64,000 nucleotides of DNA from Tragulus kanchil (taxonomy: Eukaryota > Chordata > Mammalia > Artiodactyla > Tragulidae). Position numbers and translations under genes: made by a program. The notes beneath the pieces were generated by a model. The model was not told where the DNA came from, made no database searches, and worked only from the letters and a program-made list of their open reading frames with translations. The DNA lies in contig JAIOJX010000025.1 in NCBI GenBank assembly GCA_022376925.1, positions 142,931,301 through 142,995,300 of the forward strand, read 5' to 3'. Positions 36,554-49,602 of this stretch are shown piece by piece (the stretch's first letter is position 1; each line of letters begins with the position of its first letter).

Positions 36554-36815
36554 TTTGGACCCTTTTATTGTTTTTTTTAAATTTATTTGCTTTCATTCAT
36601 CTTTATTCTTTGGTCTGTGTGGGCCTCCCATTGCAGTGGCCTCTCTCGTTGCATAGCACATGCTCCAGGCACGTGCACTCCAGAGAGCTGGCTCATAATT
36701 GGACACATCGGTCCAGCCTCTCTGTGGCACCTGGGACCTTCCCAGACAGGGATCGACCCAGTGCCCCTTATACTGCAAGGCGGACTCTTTATCCACTGGA
36801 CCACCAGGAAAGCCC
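36554..36815 (-). mobile_element. CHR-like SINE, extended-tail form
   Basis: Reverse complement: head agggctttcctggtggtcc, B-box ggtcgatccctg, body gaggctggaccgatgtgtcc, gagaggccactgcaatggga, tail with aaagcaaataaattt, acaataaaagggtcc and an A-rich end (poly-T at 36531-36550 and 36570-36579 on the plus strand). Confidence 0.88.
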
Positions 36816-36925
36816 TCTTCCAGTGTTTTTGTGCTCAAAAAAATTCTGCTCCAACATGGATGAATCTTTATCTTTATTTTTTTCAAATATTTTTAAAATA
36901 CAAAATTAATTTATGCTATAAGTAG

Positions 36926-37142
36926 AGGGCTTTCCTTGGCTCAGTGGTAAACAATACACCTGCAATGCAGGATAGGCAGGAGATGCAGCTTTGATCCCTG
37001 GGTCAGGAAGAGCCACTGGAGAAGGAAACAGCAACCCTATCCAGTATTCTTGCCTGAAAAACCCCATGGACAGAAAAGCCTGGTGGGGCACAGTCCATGG
37101 TGTCACAACGAGTCAGATATAACTGAAATGACTGAGCATAGC
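36926..37142 (+). mobile_element. Bov-tA SINE
   Basis: Head gggctttccttggctcagtg, acctgcaatgcaggat, tttgatccctgggtcagga, body ccagtattcttgcctgaaaa, ccatggacagaaaagcctgg, gtcacaacgagtcagatata. Near full length. Confidence 0.9.
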
Positions 37143-39189
37143 ATCCTGTAAATAATGTTCTAACTTGCTTTTTCTTCTCACGTTACCTATTTTAATACTA
37201 TTTTAAACTAAGACTTTCTTATAATTTTTCAATTATTAAAACAATTTTAAATTGATCCACTCATACCCCAAGGCTTCATTAAATCCTAATATACATGTTT
37301 TTTTTTTTCTTTTTTTTCAAAGCAAGCAAACATTCTTATACAGTTATACAACTCTAGCTGCAGGCTTAAAGAATCCCCCACAGTTTCTAAGGGATTTAGC
37401 AATGCAGGTTTCTTTCCCAGTTAATTAAGTCCCACTTAATAGAAGAGACAATACTTTGGCACTGACTGTCTATTCTGAACGGACCTTGAGTTTGTCTCAC
37501 TCTCTTCTAAAACCAAATCATTCATTAGTCTCTTCTAATTACAGCAAAGTCTTTAGCCCAGCTATGTTAATAATAGGGACAGAGTAGAACAGTTAGGTAG
37601 TTGTGGAGTCCTAGTAGGGGACTATAGGTGGAAAGGTAAAACCCAGAATAAGTTGGGAGGCCAGTAGGTTAACGATAACTCAAGAATGCTGCTCCTTGTT
37701 CAATAAAGCAGGAAGAGCAGGGGAAGGAGGAGCTAATGACGTATGCCTTGTGTTTACATCTGCGTCTACTTGAGGAAGGCAGTCTTCTATTCTCCTATGT
37801 ATATGTCACTGCCCACCCAAAGAGGAGGAGCAGAGCTTTCCTGCCTGCCCGCTTGCATCTCTTACAAGTGCCCTAACCTAGTAAATCCTCTTGCCTATTA
37901 CTCTGCCCCTCGCTGAATTCCTTCTGTGTTGAGGCACGAAGAACCTGAGTCTCAGTGGGTCCAGACGTTGGGTGAGTGCTGGATTAAGTCCAGGCCACGT
38001 GGGTTCGAGTCTCAAACAGGGTTTTGGCTATGTTCAAGCCCCAGCCACGTGAGTTCGAGTCCCAAACAGAGTTTTGGTTGGAATTCAAGCTCCAGGTCAG
38101 GAAGAGCCACTGGAGAAGGAAACAGCAACCCTAGCCAGTGTTATTGCCTGAAAAAGCCCATGGACAGAAAAGCCTGGTGGGGCACAGTCCATGGCGTCAC
38201 AACGAGTCAGATATAACTGAAATGACTGAGCATAGCATCCTGTAAATAATGTTCTAACTTGCTTTTTCTTCTCACGTTACCTATTTTAATACTATTTTAA
38301 ACTAAGACTTTCTTATAATTTTTCAATTATTAAAACAATTTTAAATTGATCCACTCATACCCCAAGGCTTCATTAAATCCTAATATACATGTTTTTTTTT
38401 TTCTTTTTTTTCAAAGCAAGCAAACATTCTTATACAGTTATACAACTCTAGCTGCAGGCTTAAAGAATCCCCCACAGTTTCTAAGGGATTTAGCAATGCA
38501 GGTTTCTTTCCCAGTTAATTAAGTCCCACTTAATAGAAGAGACAATACTTTGGCACTGACTGTCTATTCTGAACGGACCTTGAGTTTGTCTCACTCTCTT
38601 CTAAAACCAAATCATTCATTAGTCTCTTCTAATTACAGCAAAGTCTTTAGCCCAGCTATGTTAATAATAGGGACAGAGTAGAACAGTTAGGTAGTTGTGG
38701 AGTCCTAGTAGGGGACTATAGGTGGAAAGGTAAAACCCAGAATAAGTTGGGAGGCCAGTAGGTTAACGATAACTCAAGAATGCTGCTCCTTGTTCAATAA
38801 AGCAGGAAGAGCAGGGGAAGGAGGAGCTAATGACGTATGCCTTGTGTTTACATCTGCGTCTACTTGAGGAAGGCAGTCTTCTATTCTCCTATGTATATGT
38901 CACTGCCCACCCAAAGAGGAGGAGCAGAGCTTTCCTGCCTGCCCGCTTGCATCTCTTACAAGTGCCCTAACCTAGTAAATCCTCTTGCCTATTACTCTGC
39001 CCCTCGCTGAATTCCTTCTGTGTTGAGGCACGAAGAACCTGAGTCTCAGTGGGTCCAGACGTTGGGTGAGTGCTGGATTAAGTCCAGGCCACGTGGGTTC
39101 GAGTCTCAAACAGGGTTTTGGCTATGTTCAAGCCCCAGCCACGTGAGTTCGAGTCCCAAACAGAGTTTTGGTTGGAATTCAAGCTCCAG
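37001..39189 (+). repeat. Direct duplication D12 (period 1094)
   Basis: Copy 1 about 37001-38095, copy 2 about 38095-39189, joined with a single shared g. Copy 2 starts in the middle of the Bov-tA, which therefore appears headless at 38095-38236, and copy 1 ends in the middle of the LTR-like 50-bp repeats. Confidence 0.95.
37602..38094 (+). mobile_element. Probable endogenous-retrovirus LTR, copy cut by D12
   Basis: The block begins with tgtggagtcctagtag, has a poly-A signal aataaa at 37702-37707, a stretch resembling an R-U5 (gtaaatcctcttgcctatta, ctgaattccttctgtgttga), and then gtgggtccagacgttggg. Composition and order fit a bovine-type ERV LTR and leader. No gag, pol or env sequence follows. 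Family assignment is from memory and uncertain. Confidence 0.5.
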
Positions 39190-39260
39190 CCAAGTGGGTT
39201 CAAGTCCCAAACAGGGTTCGATCAGGTATGGGCCCTGGGTTTAAGTCTCAAAATGAGGTA
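38696..39260 (+). mobile_element. Probable ERV LTR with three 50-bp leader repeats
   Basis: The second D12 copy continues past the duplication end. It shows three adjacent units with the core ggttcgagtc or variants at about 39095, 39145 and 39196, each preceded by ccacgt or ccaagt and followed by ccaaacag. The element seems to end near ggtatgggccctgggtttaa. No retroviral ORF is present. Confidence 0.5.
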
Positions 39261-40740
39261 GAACCCTTTCATTAATATGTATCTAAGCCTTTATTTATCG
39301 CTTTACTTTCTTTTTTCCTTCTTCCTCTTAAAATATTAGGCAACTAAAACAAGGCAACTAACTCTTCTTGGTCTAATTTTTGCTATTTCCCTTCCAAAGG
39401 GACTAGCTTCTCTTTCCAGTAGTCTTTTTTTCTCTAATCTCTTCACCTCTCTTATACACATCTTCCCCTCCACATTTTAATCTAATATATTCAATATTTA
39501 AATATTTTTACTTGAAAATAAGAAAATTTAAATCTAAAATAACATATCTTCTAAATATATCACTGCATTGTTTTCTGAATTACTGATATTTTCAAATTAG
39601 TTTCAGGTTTAACCATTATATGGTCTTTACTAAATTTTACAAAATGCTTAATTTATTACCCAATACAAAAAAACAAAAACAAAAACACTCTTTTATTAGC
39701 CGTCCATCTAAGATATGCTTATAAGGGAAACTTGTTTCTTTTTTAAATTTCAGGATATGGTTTAGAGTATTATAATGTTAGACACATCTTTGCTCATTTT
39801 ACTTTCTCTGAAACAATTAAAACTGAGATAAGACTAGCATTTTTAGTTAACAACTCCTTAAGCTCTAAATAAGAAAACCCTATTCTAACATAACGTTATT
39901 GGCTGGCATAGAATTTCTTCAGTGACCGGCAGCTACAAATCGTATTACTCTGTAAAACTTATTACTTTCAAATATTTCTCAAGATGTTTTATGTTAATCT
40001 CATTATAATGAGAATACAATCAAGCGATTTCAATGGTAGCAATTTTCACTGCATTTATAGAAATTGTAGATAGATTGATCTAAGTCCAAAATGTACTTCA
40101 AATAAAGTAGCTATTGCTGTTATGTTTTTGATAACAGTAAATGCTAAACTATCTTCCATAAAAGGCTAACAAAAATTATACAAGTTCTCCTTAGAAATTA
40201 TGGATTTTTATAACTTTCAATTTTTGTTTTAGTGTATCTTATGCAGAAATTTAATTTTAAGGTTGGAAAAATGAAGTCCAAAATGCTATATTTATTTAAC
40301 TATTTTTATACAGGTCTAATCTTCAGAGCTGTATACAACTTGTGTTTAATAAAGCTTCCACAGTAATTATATCTCTGATAAAAAATAGATTAATCATGTT
40401 GATTACAATGAAAATTATATCATTTCCATAAAACTTCTTTTTAATTTAAGTATCAATTTTACCTCAAAGTATTATCTTTACCTATAGTAAAAACTGAACA
40501 ATTATTTCTGAAAAATATGTTTGATTAAGGTATACTTTAATAGGTATACATGAAGCCTAGTTTATATCTATGCATTCACTTCTTCAATTATTTAACCATT
40601 ATATACAAAGAATTTCTGTGTGCCGAGTACTGTGTTAGCTACGAATATTACAGTGACACACAAGCTATTTTGTTCTTATTTTTGAACATATTATAATTCA
40701 AATTGTCTGACAAGTAAAAATACTATAATAATGATACTAA
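39261..40740. other. AT-rich unique DNA
   Basis: No recognised gene. A weak MIR/L2-like segment (gtgtgccgagtactgtgtta) lies at about 40590-40660. Confidence 0.4.
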
Positions 40741-40832
40741 TGAAAACAGTATATAATATTTATTGAGTGCATTCTACTCAGGAATTGTTCTGTTCTAAGG
40801 GTTTCATATTCTCTCCCATTTAATCTTCTTGT
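40741..40832 (+). mobile_element. MIR-type remnant
   Basis: taatatttattgagtgcatt, ctgttctaagggtttcatat and cccatttaatcttctt match the MIR order 'atttattgagc ... ctgttctaag ... catttaatcc'. Confidence 0.65.
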
Positions 40833-41160
40833 CAAGCTTCCAAGGTGATGCAGTCATAAAAAATCTTCCTTCTAATGCAGGTGATACTAGAGACTTGGGT
40901 TCAATGTCTGGGTTAGGAAGATCCCCTGGGGGAGGAAATAAAAACCCATTTCAGTATTCTTGCCTGGACAATCTCATTCACAAAAGAGCCTAGCAGGCTA
41001 TACTCCAGAGTATCACAAAGAGTCAGACAATATGTTGACCACCTGCAAAGAGCTGACTCATTGGAAAAGACTTTGATGCTGGGAAAGATTGGTGGCAAAA
41101 TGAGGAGGGAGTGGCAGAGGATGAGATAGTTTGATAGCATCACCAATTCAATGGAGCATG
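40833..41160 (+). mobile_element. Decayed Bov-tA joined to BovB 3' fragment
   Basis: 40833-41030 is a worn Bov-tA (ttctaatgcaggtgatacta, ggaagatcccctggggga, cagtattcttgcctggacaa, tcacaaagagtcagacaa). 41031-41160 continues as plus-strand BovB (gagctgactcattggaaaag, actttgatgctgggaaagat, agaggatgagatagtttgat). Confidence 0.8.
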
Positions 41161-43255
41161 TACAACTCATATTGCCCTAGCATTGTACTAGAAGTTGAGA
41201 TTTAAAGATGAATAACATACCCCCTCATCCTATGGATGAGTAAATAAGCATCATAGGATTTGCTAGTTGAATGATGAATACAAATCAAGATAGTTGAATA
41301 CACAGAAAGGTGTTAAGTATGGGGAAGATGATGAGAAGCCTTAAATGATTAATGAGAATTTGCTAAGAAATAAGAAGAAAGTGTTAAAGAATGTTTCACC
41401 CAGAAGTACTTGTCAGACCTTATGAAATCCTGAGAATATGACCCAGTTGGAATGTGACAACTAGACGAGAATAGTAGAAGCTTAGAATATGAGAACACAA
41501 TTGTAGGAATTGAGACCGGAAGGCAGATCACAAAGCATTCTAAGTGTTACAATAAGGAGACTTGCCCTGAGGTTCTGTGGAATCACAGAATCAGAGGAAT
41601 AAAGATCAGATTTATAAGATCAACTGAGTAACACAGTAGAGGATTCATTGAAGGAAGGCAGGAACAGAAAGATGAAATAGTACACTAGAAATTAAGAGAA
41701 CTTCAATGATAATAGCTTTGAGAATACCTAAATTACTTAAACTGGACTGGCTCATGTGGGAAGTAGAATTGCTAGAACAAAGTGGTTTATTAAATTTGGG
41801 AGCTAAGGGAGAATGTCTTTAAACTTTTGGGCCTCCTATAGCAAAAGACCACAGACTAGGTAGCTTTCAAACAACAGAAAGTTATTTTTCAGTATTCAGA
41901 CAAAAGTGCTAGGGTGAGGGCTCTCTTCTGAGTCACAGGCTTTTCACTGTATCCCCACGTGGTGGAAGTAGCTAGGGATCTCTTTGGAACCCCTTTTGTA
42001 AGTAAATCCAATTTGTGACAATGCCACTCTCATGGCACCTTCCAAAGACTCCCACCTACTAATACCATCATCATTTGAGGGGAAGAATATCAGCATGAAT
42101 TATGAAGTGATGCAAACATTCAGAACATAGCAAATCAATGCTCATGAGTAGCATTTGGGTGTTTTGGCCAACGTTGAATTAAGATGTACATACCAGAGGA
42201 TGAGATAGTTTGATAGCATCACCAATTCAATGGAGCATGTACAACTCATATTGCCCTAGCATTGTACTAGAAGTTGAGATTTAAAGATGAATAACATACC
42301 CCCTCATCCTATGGATGAGTAAATAAGCATCATAGGATTTGCTAGTTGAATGATGAATACAAATCAAGATAGTTGAATACACAGAAAGGTGTTAAGTATG
42401 GGGAAGATGATGAGAAGCCTTAAATGATTAATGAGAATTTGCTAAGAAATAAGAAGAAAGTGTTAAAGAATGTTTCACCCAGAAGTACTTGTCAGACCTT
42501 ATGAAATCCTGAGAATATGACCCAGTTGGAATGTGACAACTAGACGAGAATAGTAGAAGCTTAGAATATGAGAACACAATTGTAGGAATTGAGACCGGAA
42601 GGCAGATCACAAAGCATTCTAAGTGTTACAATAAGGAGACTTGCCCTGAGGTTCTGTGGAATCACAGAATCAGAGGAATAAAGATCAGATTTATAAGATC
42701 AACTGAGTAACACAGTAGAGGATTCATTGAAGGAAGGCAGGAACAGAAAGATGAAATAGTACACTAGAAATTAAGAGAACTTCAATGATAATAGCTTTGA
42801 GAATACCTAAATTACTTAAACTGGACTGGCTCATGTGGGAAGTAGAATTGCTAGAACAAAGTGGTTTATTAAATTTGGGAGCTAAGGGAGAATGTCTTTA
42901 AACTTTTGGGCCTCCTATAGCAAAAGACCACAGACTAGGTAGCTTTCAAACAACAGAAAGTTATTTTTCAGTATTCAGACAAAAGTGCTAGGGTGAGGGC
43001 TCTCTTCTGAGTCACAGGCTTTTCACTGTATCCCCACGTGGTGGAAGTAGCTAGGGATCTCTTTGGAACCCCTTTTGTAAGTAAATCCAATTTGTGACAA
43101 TGCCACTCTCATGGCACCTTCCAAAGACTCCCACCTACTAATACCATCATCATTTGAGGGGAAGAATATCAGCATGAATTATGAAGTGATGCAAACATTC
43201 AGAACATAGCAAATCAATGCTCATGAGTAGCATTTGGGTGTTTTGGCCAACGTTG
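41115..43255 (+). repeat. Direct duplication D13 (period 1079)
   Basis: Copy 1 about 41115-42176, copy 2 about 42194-43255, 17 nt filler. The left edge lies inside the BovB fragment, so copy 2 begins with only its last 45 nt. Confidence 0.95.
41838..42130 (+). mobile_element. Ancient mammalian repeat, family uncertain
   Basis: Contains accacagactaggtagcttt, caaacaacagaaagttattt, gggtgagggctctcttct, cactgtatccccacgtggtg, aagactcccacctactaata and gcaaacattcagaacatagc. That order is familiar from a common mammalian element, but I cannot name the family with certainty. Copy at 42917-43209 from D13. Confidence 0.5.
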
Positions 43256-45273
43256 TTCCTTTTATGTGGAATGATGAATATAGTAGGCGGAAGAGACTGG
43301 GATTTTCAGACAGATTTAGTCACTTGTGAATAAGGCAAAAGTGGCTTAAATGAAAATGTACACTGACGAGTTAGACTTATTTTAGGGATTAGTTCCTATC
43401 AGTTTATACATGATAGATTTTTTAAAAAATGGATGCAGTGATACCTTCTGAGGAGATCTGTTGCCTAAGAAGAGCACGGGACTAAATCAGAATGTGAAGA
43501 AATGACAATAGTTGAGGTGAGAGTGATTCTATCAAGAATTCTGAAAAGGGGCAGATAGAAAGTAAGAAGAAAACACATGAGTGTCAAGTAATGGTAATGG
43601 TGATAATAACAAAGAATTTTGAATATCAAAAATAAGCTTTTATAAGAAAAAGACAAAAATGCGCATTAGTTGTGTCTAACGGCAAGAATTAAGCATGAGC
43701 AGTTTCAGTGGATAAATTAGTCATGATTTGAGATGTCAGTAGAAGGGGAGCGTGGAAAAAAGAATAGATGTAATTTCATTTCAATATGGGCTGTGAGGTA
43801 AGAAAGAGCAGTAGTCTGGTGAGGATATGGGAAAGTCTGAAGTGCTGTCAATGTAAATTCAAAAGAATAAATAGAAAGTGATTAAAAAACAAAAAAAACT
43901 ATAGAGAGGTTGCATTATCACACAGCATTTTCTTTCCTCATTCTCCTTTGCAGGTCTGTGAGTTCCCTCAGTACTGGGTCCAGACTGAAGTATGGGGTCC
44001 TAGAACCATTGGTTAATTATGGGAATAATCTGGATTTTATCAATGATTTGCAGTGCACCATTGTTAAATAGGTACTCCAAAAGGCAATATCTAGTATCAA
44101 AATAAAAAAAACAAGTCAGGGAAATACTCAAACTCATGAATTAATTACTACTCTAGAAATTTAGGTATTATGAGGCAAAAAATAATGAAATATAATAGAG
44201 TGGAAATTAGAGAAGAAACCTGACAGGCTTTCTGGCACTCTAGGTTTTGGAAAGAGAAGCAGCCTGTGAAGTAGGGCTACTGGATGTGAGTGAGATCAAA
44301 AACTTCCCATGAAAGCTGGAATTAAAGCTTTTGTCACAGAAATCCAGCCCCTAATAAGTGCTAGAATTAATTAACTGTATTTCTTCTATTCAAAATCATA
44401 ATTATTTGAAAAAACTATCAGTGACATAAGAGGTTTTAGAGAGGTGGGGGGCGACAATAGAAGGGTTAGTGAGGACTCCACTAGTTAAAGTAAATATTTT
44501 ATAAGAAAGTATTTCTTCTAACTGATTAAATATAGACCTTTAAGGACCTTAATACTATAATACAAATAGCCACTGAATCAGGTTGGAGGAGGCAGAAAAG
44601 GAGAACTGTCTAGAAGGAGTTGGCTAAAGGAGGGGATACAATGTATTAAGGTTCTCTTTTCAAAATTAACTCTTCTTTTTTGCCTTTGTTATTCCATTTC
44701 CCCCACCCAGTTGCAAATGCTGCAGTATCTTTACTTTATTTATGCAAAAAAAGTAGCAGCTATATAAATCATTTTCATGACAGTATCTTAGGTGTATCTT
44801 TAAATTTTATTTTAATTGGAGAATAAATTATTATGTTGAGCTCACGAATCTGATTACAGGATAGAAAATGTGAACCTGCTCTGAAAATTGAGACTATAGG
44901 TAGTATGAATGACTCAAGCAGTAAGTGTTTTACTTAATGATATGTACAGTCTGAAGTTTGGCTGTCCGACGAAGACATGGTTGACCTCGTCTGCAAGGTC
45001 TTAGACACCTTCATAGACAAAAGTTCAGAGAATTTATTGAGAGGCCCACAGGAAAGTGGTACCTTTAGGGGAAATCTGGTTTTGATATTCAGAAATATAT
45101 AAATGGTACAGAAGTCATTTTGTTAAAAGATCTGCAACATGGAAGGACAGTGACGTCTAAGGAATTTAAATTGTTACAGAAGAAGAGAGTCTGGACCGTT
45201 GTTCTGCCACTTCCTTCTAGTCACGTGATAGATGGGAAAATGGTTATGGGTTTAAATAAGAAAATCTGTCAGA
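43256..45273. other. Unique DNA
   Basis: About 2 kb without a recognised gene or repeat. A 70-codon frame at 45120-45332 has no splice or homology support and is partly inside D14. Confidence 0.4.
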
Positions 45274-47456
45274 TTCACTCTCTTGGGAACAGGACTGTCT
45301 TCTTAAGGAAGGATACTGTGCAATTAAAATAAAAGATTATGATGCTGGGAACTTAGTTCCCATATAAGAATACAATATTTTTAGTAGAGGAAACAACTAG
45401 AGATGGCAGTGAGGTGCTTCATTGTTTTCTCTTCATCTTCAGAGATCTCTGAGAGTAGGACACGATTCACTCTTAAGGGCCCAAAGTGAGGTAAAGGGAT
45501 TAACTATACATGAGGGCTATAATTGTAATGAGCAAAAATTCTTAGATATCCATTTGAGCACTGGATTAGTTCCTTGGTGGTACTGGAATCATCTTTAAAA
45601 CAGGGGTGATTCATAATTTCTGGCCCCATCCTGAATAGATATGTGACCAAGGAAGCCTTTGGACAGTCATACAAGAGAAGCTGGTTTAGTATTATCACTG
45701 GGAAAATGGCCTTGGGAAAAGAAAATATCAGGTGATAAAGTTACTTGCACAATTAAATTGGAACATTGAAGACAGAAATATTTTTCCTGTATTCCAACCT
45801 GCTGATGAGACACATGATTCTGAAGATTATTTAACAATATTTTAAAATATTAATGATGAGAAAATAAGTGGAAGTAAGAGTAACAATCTTCTTAATAAAT
45901 TATCTAGATTTTGTATAAATAAAAAGGGACAGAAGCAAATGTTTAAAATTATGATAATTATAAATTTAGAAAAATATACTACCCTGGACTTGCATAAATA
46001 CTATTCTATATATAACTCAAAAATGCCTGAAAAACATATTATTCATTCTAACATATGTGTTTAAATTTTGAAATATCTCTAGCAATACCTTTTTTCCAGG
46101 ATTTGAAAATAAGTGAATCCCTATTCTTGTAAGGATGAAACTGAAATACTTTAAATTGCAGAGGTGCACAGAGCAAAATATAGAAAAAATACAAATGCAA
46201 AATAGCACTTTCAATACAGCCCTCTGAAGAGAGAAAGGCCAGTGTTTCCGAAACAAATTTCTAAATTTAAAACATATTTTCTGTATTCAGAGTTTTGCAT
46301 GTGATTAGAATGAAAGAAAAATCTCCAGAGGACAAAACATGCAACATAAAAGACTTAAAATTTGATGCTGGGAAAAAAAAAATCTTAGTTCACTCTCTTG
46401 GGAACAGGACTGTCTTCTTAAGGAAGGATACTGTGCAATTAAAATAAAAGATTATGATGCTGGGAACTTAGTTCCCATATAAGAATACAATATTTTTAGT
46501 AGAGGAAACAACTAGAGATGGCAGTGAGGTGCTTCATTGTTTTCTCTTCATCTTCAGAGATCTCTGAGAGTAGGACACGATTCACTCTTAAGGGCCCAAA
46601 GTGAGGTAAAGGGATTAACTATACATGAGGGCTATAATTGTAATGAGCAAAAATTCTTAGATATCCATTTGAGCACTGGATTAGTTCCTTGGTGGTACTG
46701 GAATCATCTTTAAAACAGGGGTGATTCATAATTTCTGGCCCCATCCTGAATAGATATGTGACCAAGGAAGCCTTTGGACAGTCATACAAGAGAAGCTGGT
46801 TTAGTATTATCACTGGGAAAATGGCCTTGGGAAAAGAAAATATCAGGTGATAAAGTTACTTGCACAATTAAATTGGAACATTGAAGACAGAAATATTTTT
46901 CCTGTATTCCAACCTGCTGATGAGACACATGATTCTGAAGATTATTTAACAATATTTTAAAATATTAATGATGAGAAAATAAGTGGAAGTAAGAGTAACA
47001 ATCTTCTTAATAAATTATCTAGATTTTGTATAAATAAAAAGGGACAGAAGCAAATGTTTAAAATTATGATAATTATAAATTTAGAAAAATATACTACCCT
47101 GGACTTGCATAAATACTATTCTATATATAACTCAAAAATGCCTGAAAAACATATTATTCATTCTAACATATGTGTTTAAATTTTGAAATATCTCTAGCAA
47201 TACCTTTTTTCCAGGATTTGAAAATAAGTGAATCCCTATTCTTGTAAGGATGAAACTGAAATACTTTAAATTGCAGAGGTGCACAGAGCAAAATATAGAA
47301 AAAATACAAATGCAAAATAGCACTTTCAATACAGCCCTCTGAAGAGAGAAAGGCCAGTGTTTCCGAAACAAATTTCTAAATTTAAAACATATTTTCTGTA
47401 TTCAGAGTTTTGCATGTGATTAGAATGAAAGAAAAATCTCCAGAGGACAAAACATG
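45274..47456 (+). repeat. Direct duplication D14 (period 1115)
   Basis: Copy 1 about 45274-46341, copy 2 about 46389-47456, 47 nt filler with a long A run. No recognised repeat family inside. Confidence 0.95.
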
Positions 47457-49323
47457 AAGTAAAATATGGACATTTGAGCAATTATCAGAGGAGACAAAAG
47501 TCCTTGAACTTAAGAACATTCTCTCAAAAGTAATTTCTCAGCTGTTAGATATCAAAGGAGCCCAGGCTTATTCCTTGTAAAGCAAGACTCCTCAGAATCC
47601 CGCTTTAAAAACTATTCCAATATGGAAATAATTCTTTATATTTTATAGCTTTATGAAGTCTTTCATCTAAGGATCTCCAAAAGGAAATGAAATAAGTGCA
47701 ATGATTGAATTTTTGAATATTAATGACTTCAAGATAAATGGAAGCAATTAAAAAGAAACAGAAGTCTGCTATAATGAAAGCCACTTTTTAATGTTATACC
47801 TAAGATGATCTGGATCATAACAGAAGAGTGATAGCTGAGACCTACTATTTTGTTTTTGAGTTTTTTTCTAAGCAGTGTCATCAAGCTACATGGACAGAGT
47901 GGAGATGTCTCAAGAGGAAACATGTTTTACTAGCAGGAGGCTGACCCTTTCATACCTATCAGAACACTTGTATTCATAAAATGCTTCAATATTAAAACAC
48001 ACAGCAACTGCATTCAAGATTGTTTACAATCCAAGGCCTCAAAGACAGAAAAAAAAAAAAAAAAAACACACCTTAAAATGCAGCACTGTTCTTTACAGTG
48101 AAGGCCACCATTAGGTAGCAACATAGTGGCCTGTGACATATGATTTACATGTCTCTAAAAGTTCCATCTGCTCCAAAATGAAAGTCATATATTTAAAACA
48201 GTTTCTTAGATGGCCATCTTTATCTAACCCTCTTTCAAATCTAAAAACTATTATTCCTAAACATATTTTTAAATTGTAAATTTTGAAATACCTTTTTTCC
48301 AGGATTTGAAAATAAGTGAATCCCTATTCTTGTAAGGATGAAACTGAAATACTTTAAATTGCAGAGGTGCACAGAGCAAAATATAGAAAAAATACAAATG
48401 CAAAATAGCACTTTCAATACAGCCCTCTGAAGAGAGAAAGGCCAGTGTTTCCGAAACAAATTTCTAAATTTAAAACATATTTTCTGTATTCAGAGTTTTG
48501 CATGTGATTAGAATGAAAGAAAAATCTCCAGAGGACAAAACATGAAGTAAAATATGGACATTTGAGCAATTATCAGAGGAGACAAAAGTCCTTGAACTTA
48601 AGAACATTCTCTCAAAAGTAATTTCTCAGCTGTTAGATATCAAAGGAGCCCAGGCTTATTCCTTGTAAAGCAAGACTCCTCAGAATCCCGCTTTAAAAAC
48701 TATTCCAATATGGAAATAATTCTTTATATTTTATAGCTTTATGAAGTCTTTCATCTAAGGATCTCCAAAAGGAAATGAAATAAGTGCAATGATTGAATTT
48801 TTGAATATTAATGACTTCAAGATAAATGGAAGCAATTAAAAAGAAATAGAAGTCTGCTATAATGAAAGCCACTTTTTAATGTTATACCTAAGATGATCTG
48901 GATCATAACAGAAGAGTGATAGCTGAGACCTACTATTTTGTTTTTGAGTTTTTTTCTAAGCAGTGTCATCAAGCTACATGGACAGAGTGGAGATGTCTCA
49001 AGAGGAAACATGTTTTACTAGCAGGAGGCTGACCCTTTCATACCTATCAGAACACTTGTATTCATAAAATGCTTCAATATTAAAACACACAGCAACTGCA
49101 TTCAAGATTGTTTACAATCCAAGGCCTCAAAGACAGAAAAAAAAAAAAAAAAAACACACCTTAAAATGCAGCACTGTTCTTTACAGTGAAGGCCACCATT
49201 AGGTAGCAACATAGTGGCCTGTGACATATGATTTACATGTCTCTAAAAGTTCCATCTGCTCCAAAATGAAAGTCATATATTTAAAACAGTTTCTTAGATG
49301 GCCATCTTTATCTAACCCTCTTT
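47177..49323 (+). repeat. Direct duplication D15 (period 1088-1100)
   Basis: Copy 1 about 47177-48235, copy 2 about 48277-49323, about 41 nt filler. Copy 2 lacks a 12-nt piece (tctctagcaata) near its start. Overlaps D14, so 46062-46341, 47177-47456 and 48277-48544 are three copies. Confidence 0.93.
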
Positions 49324-49602
49324 TGTCAGAAAGGGCTTCTAAGATTTTCTACAGAGTCTTAGCGCAAAGTGCAAAACAAGCAGCACATTTAGGCATGTTA
49401 ATACAAGACAGCTCTCCCTACAGGCTGACCCAGCTCCAAAGAGAGCAAAGGGTTTGATAAGCACGAGAAATACTAGATTGTACTGCTCTACTCTCCTTTT
49501 TGCCTTTGTACAGTGCATGTATACAGCAATACCATGGCACCCTGCTGCGCCATAGCTAAGCAGTCATAGTAAAAAAAAAAAAAAAAGAAGAAGAAGAAGA
49601 AG
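49324..49602. other. Unique DNA ending in A/AG-rich run
   Basis: No recognised gene; ends in a poly-A and (aag)n stretch at 49570-49600. Confidence 0.4.

Noticed and set aside
36502..36925. Open frames of 135 and 112 codons
   Set aside because: They are translations through a minus-strand CHR-like SINE and its poly-T tail.
37926..38216. 96-codon frame as a protein
   Set aside because: It spans LTR-like leader repeats and a SINE fragment across the artificial-looking D12 junction.
37602..39260. Complete endogenous retrovirus
   Set aside because: Only LTR/leader-like sequence is visible; no gag, pol or env frames follow, and the second copy comes from D12.
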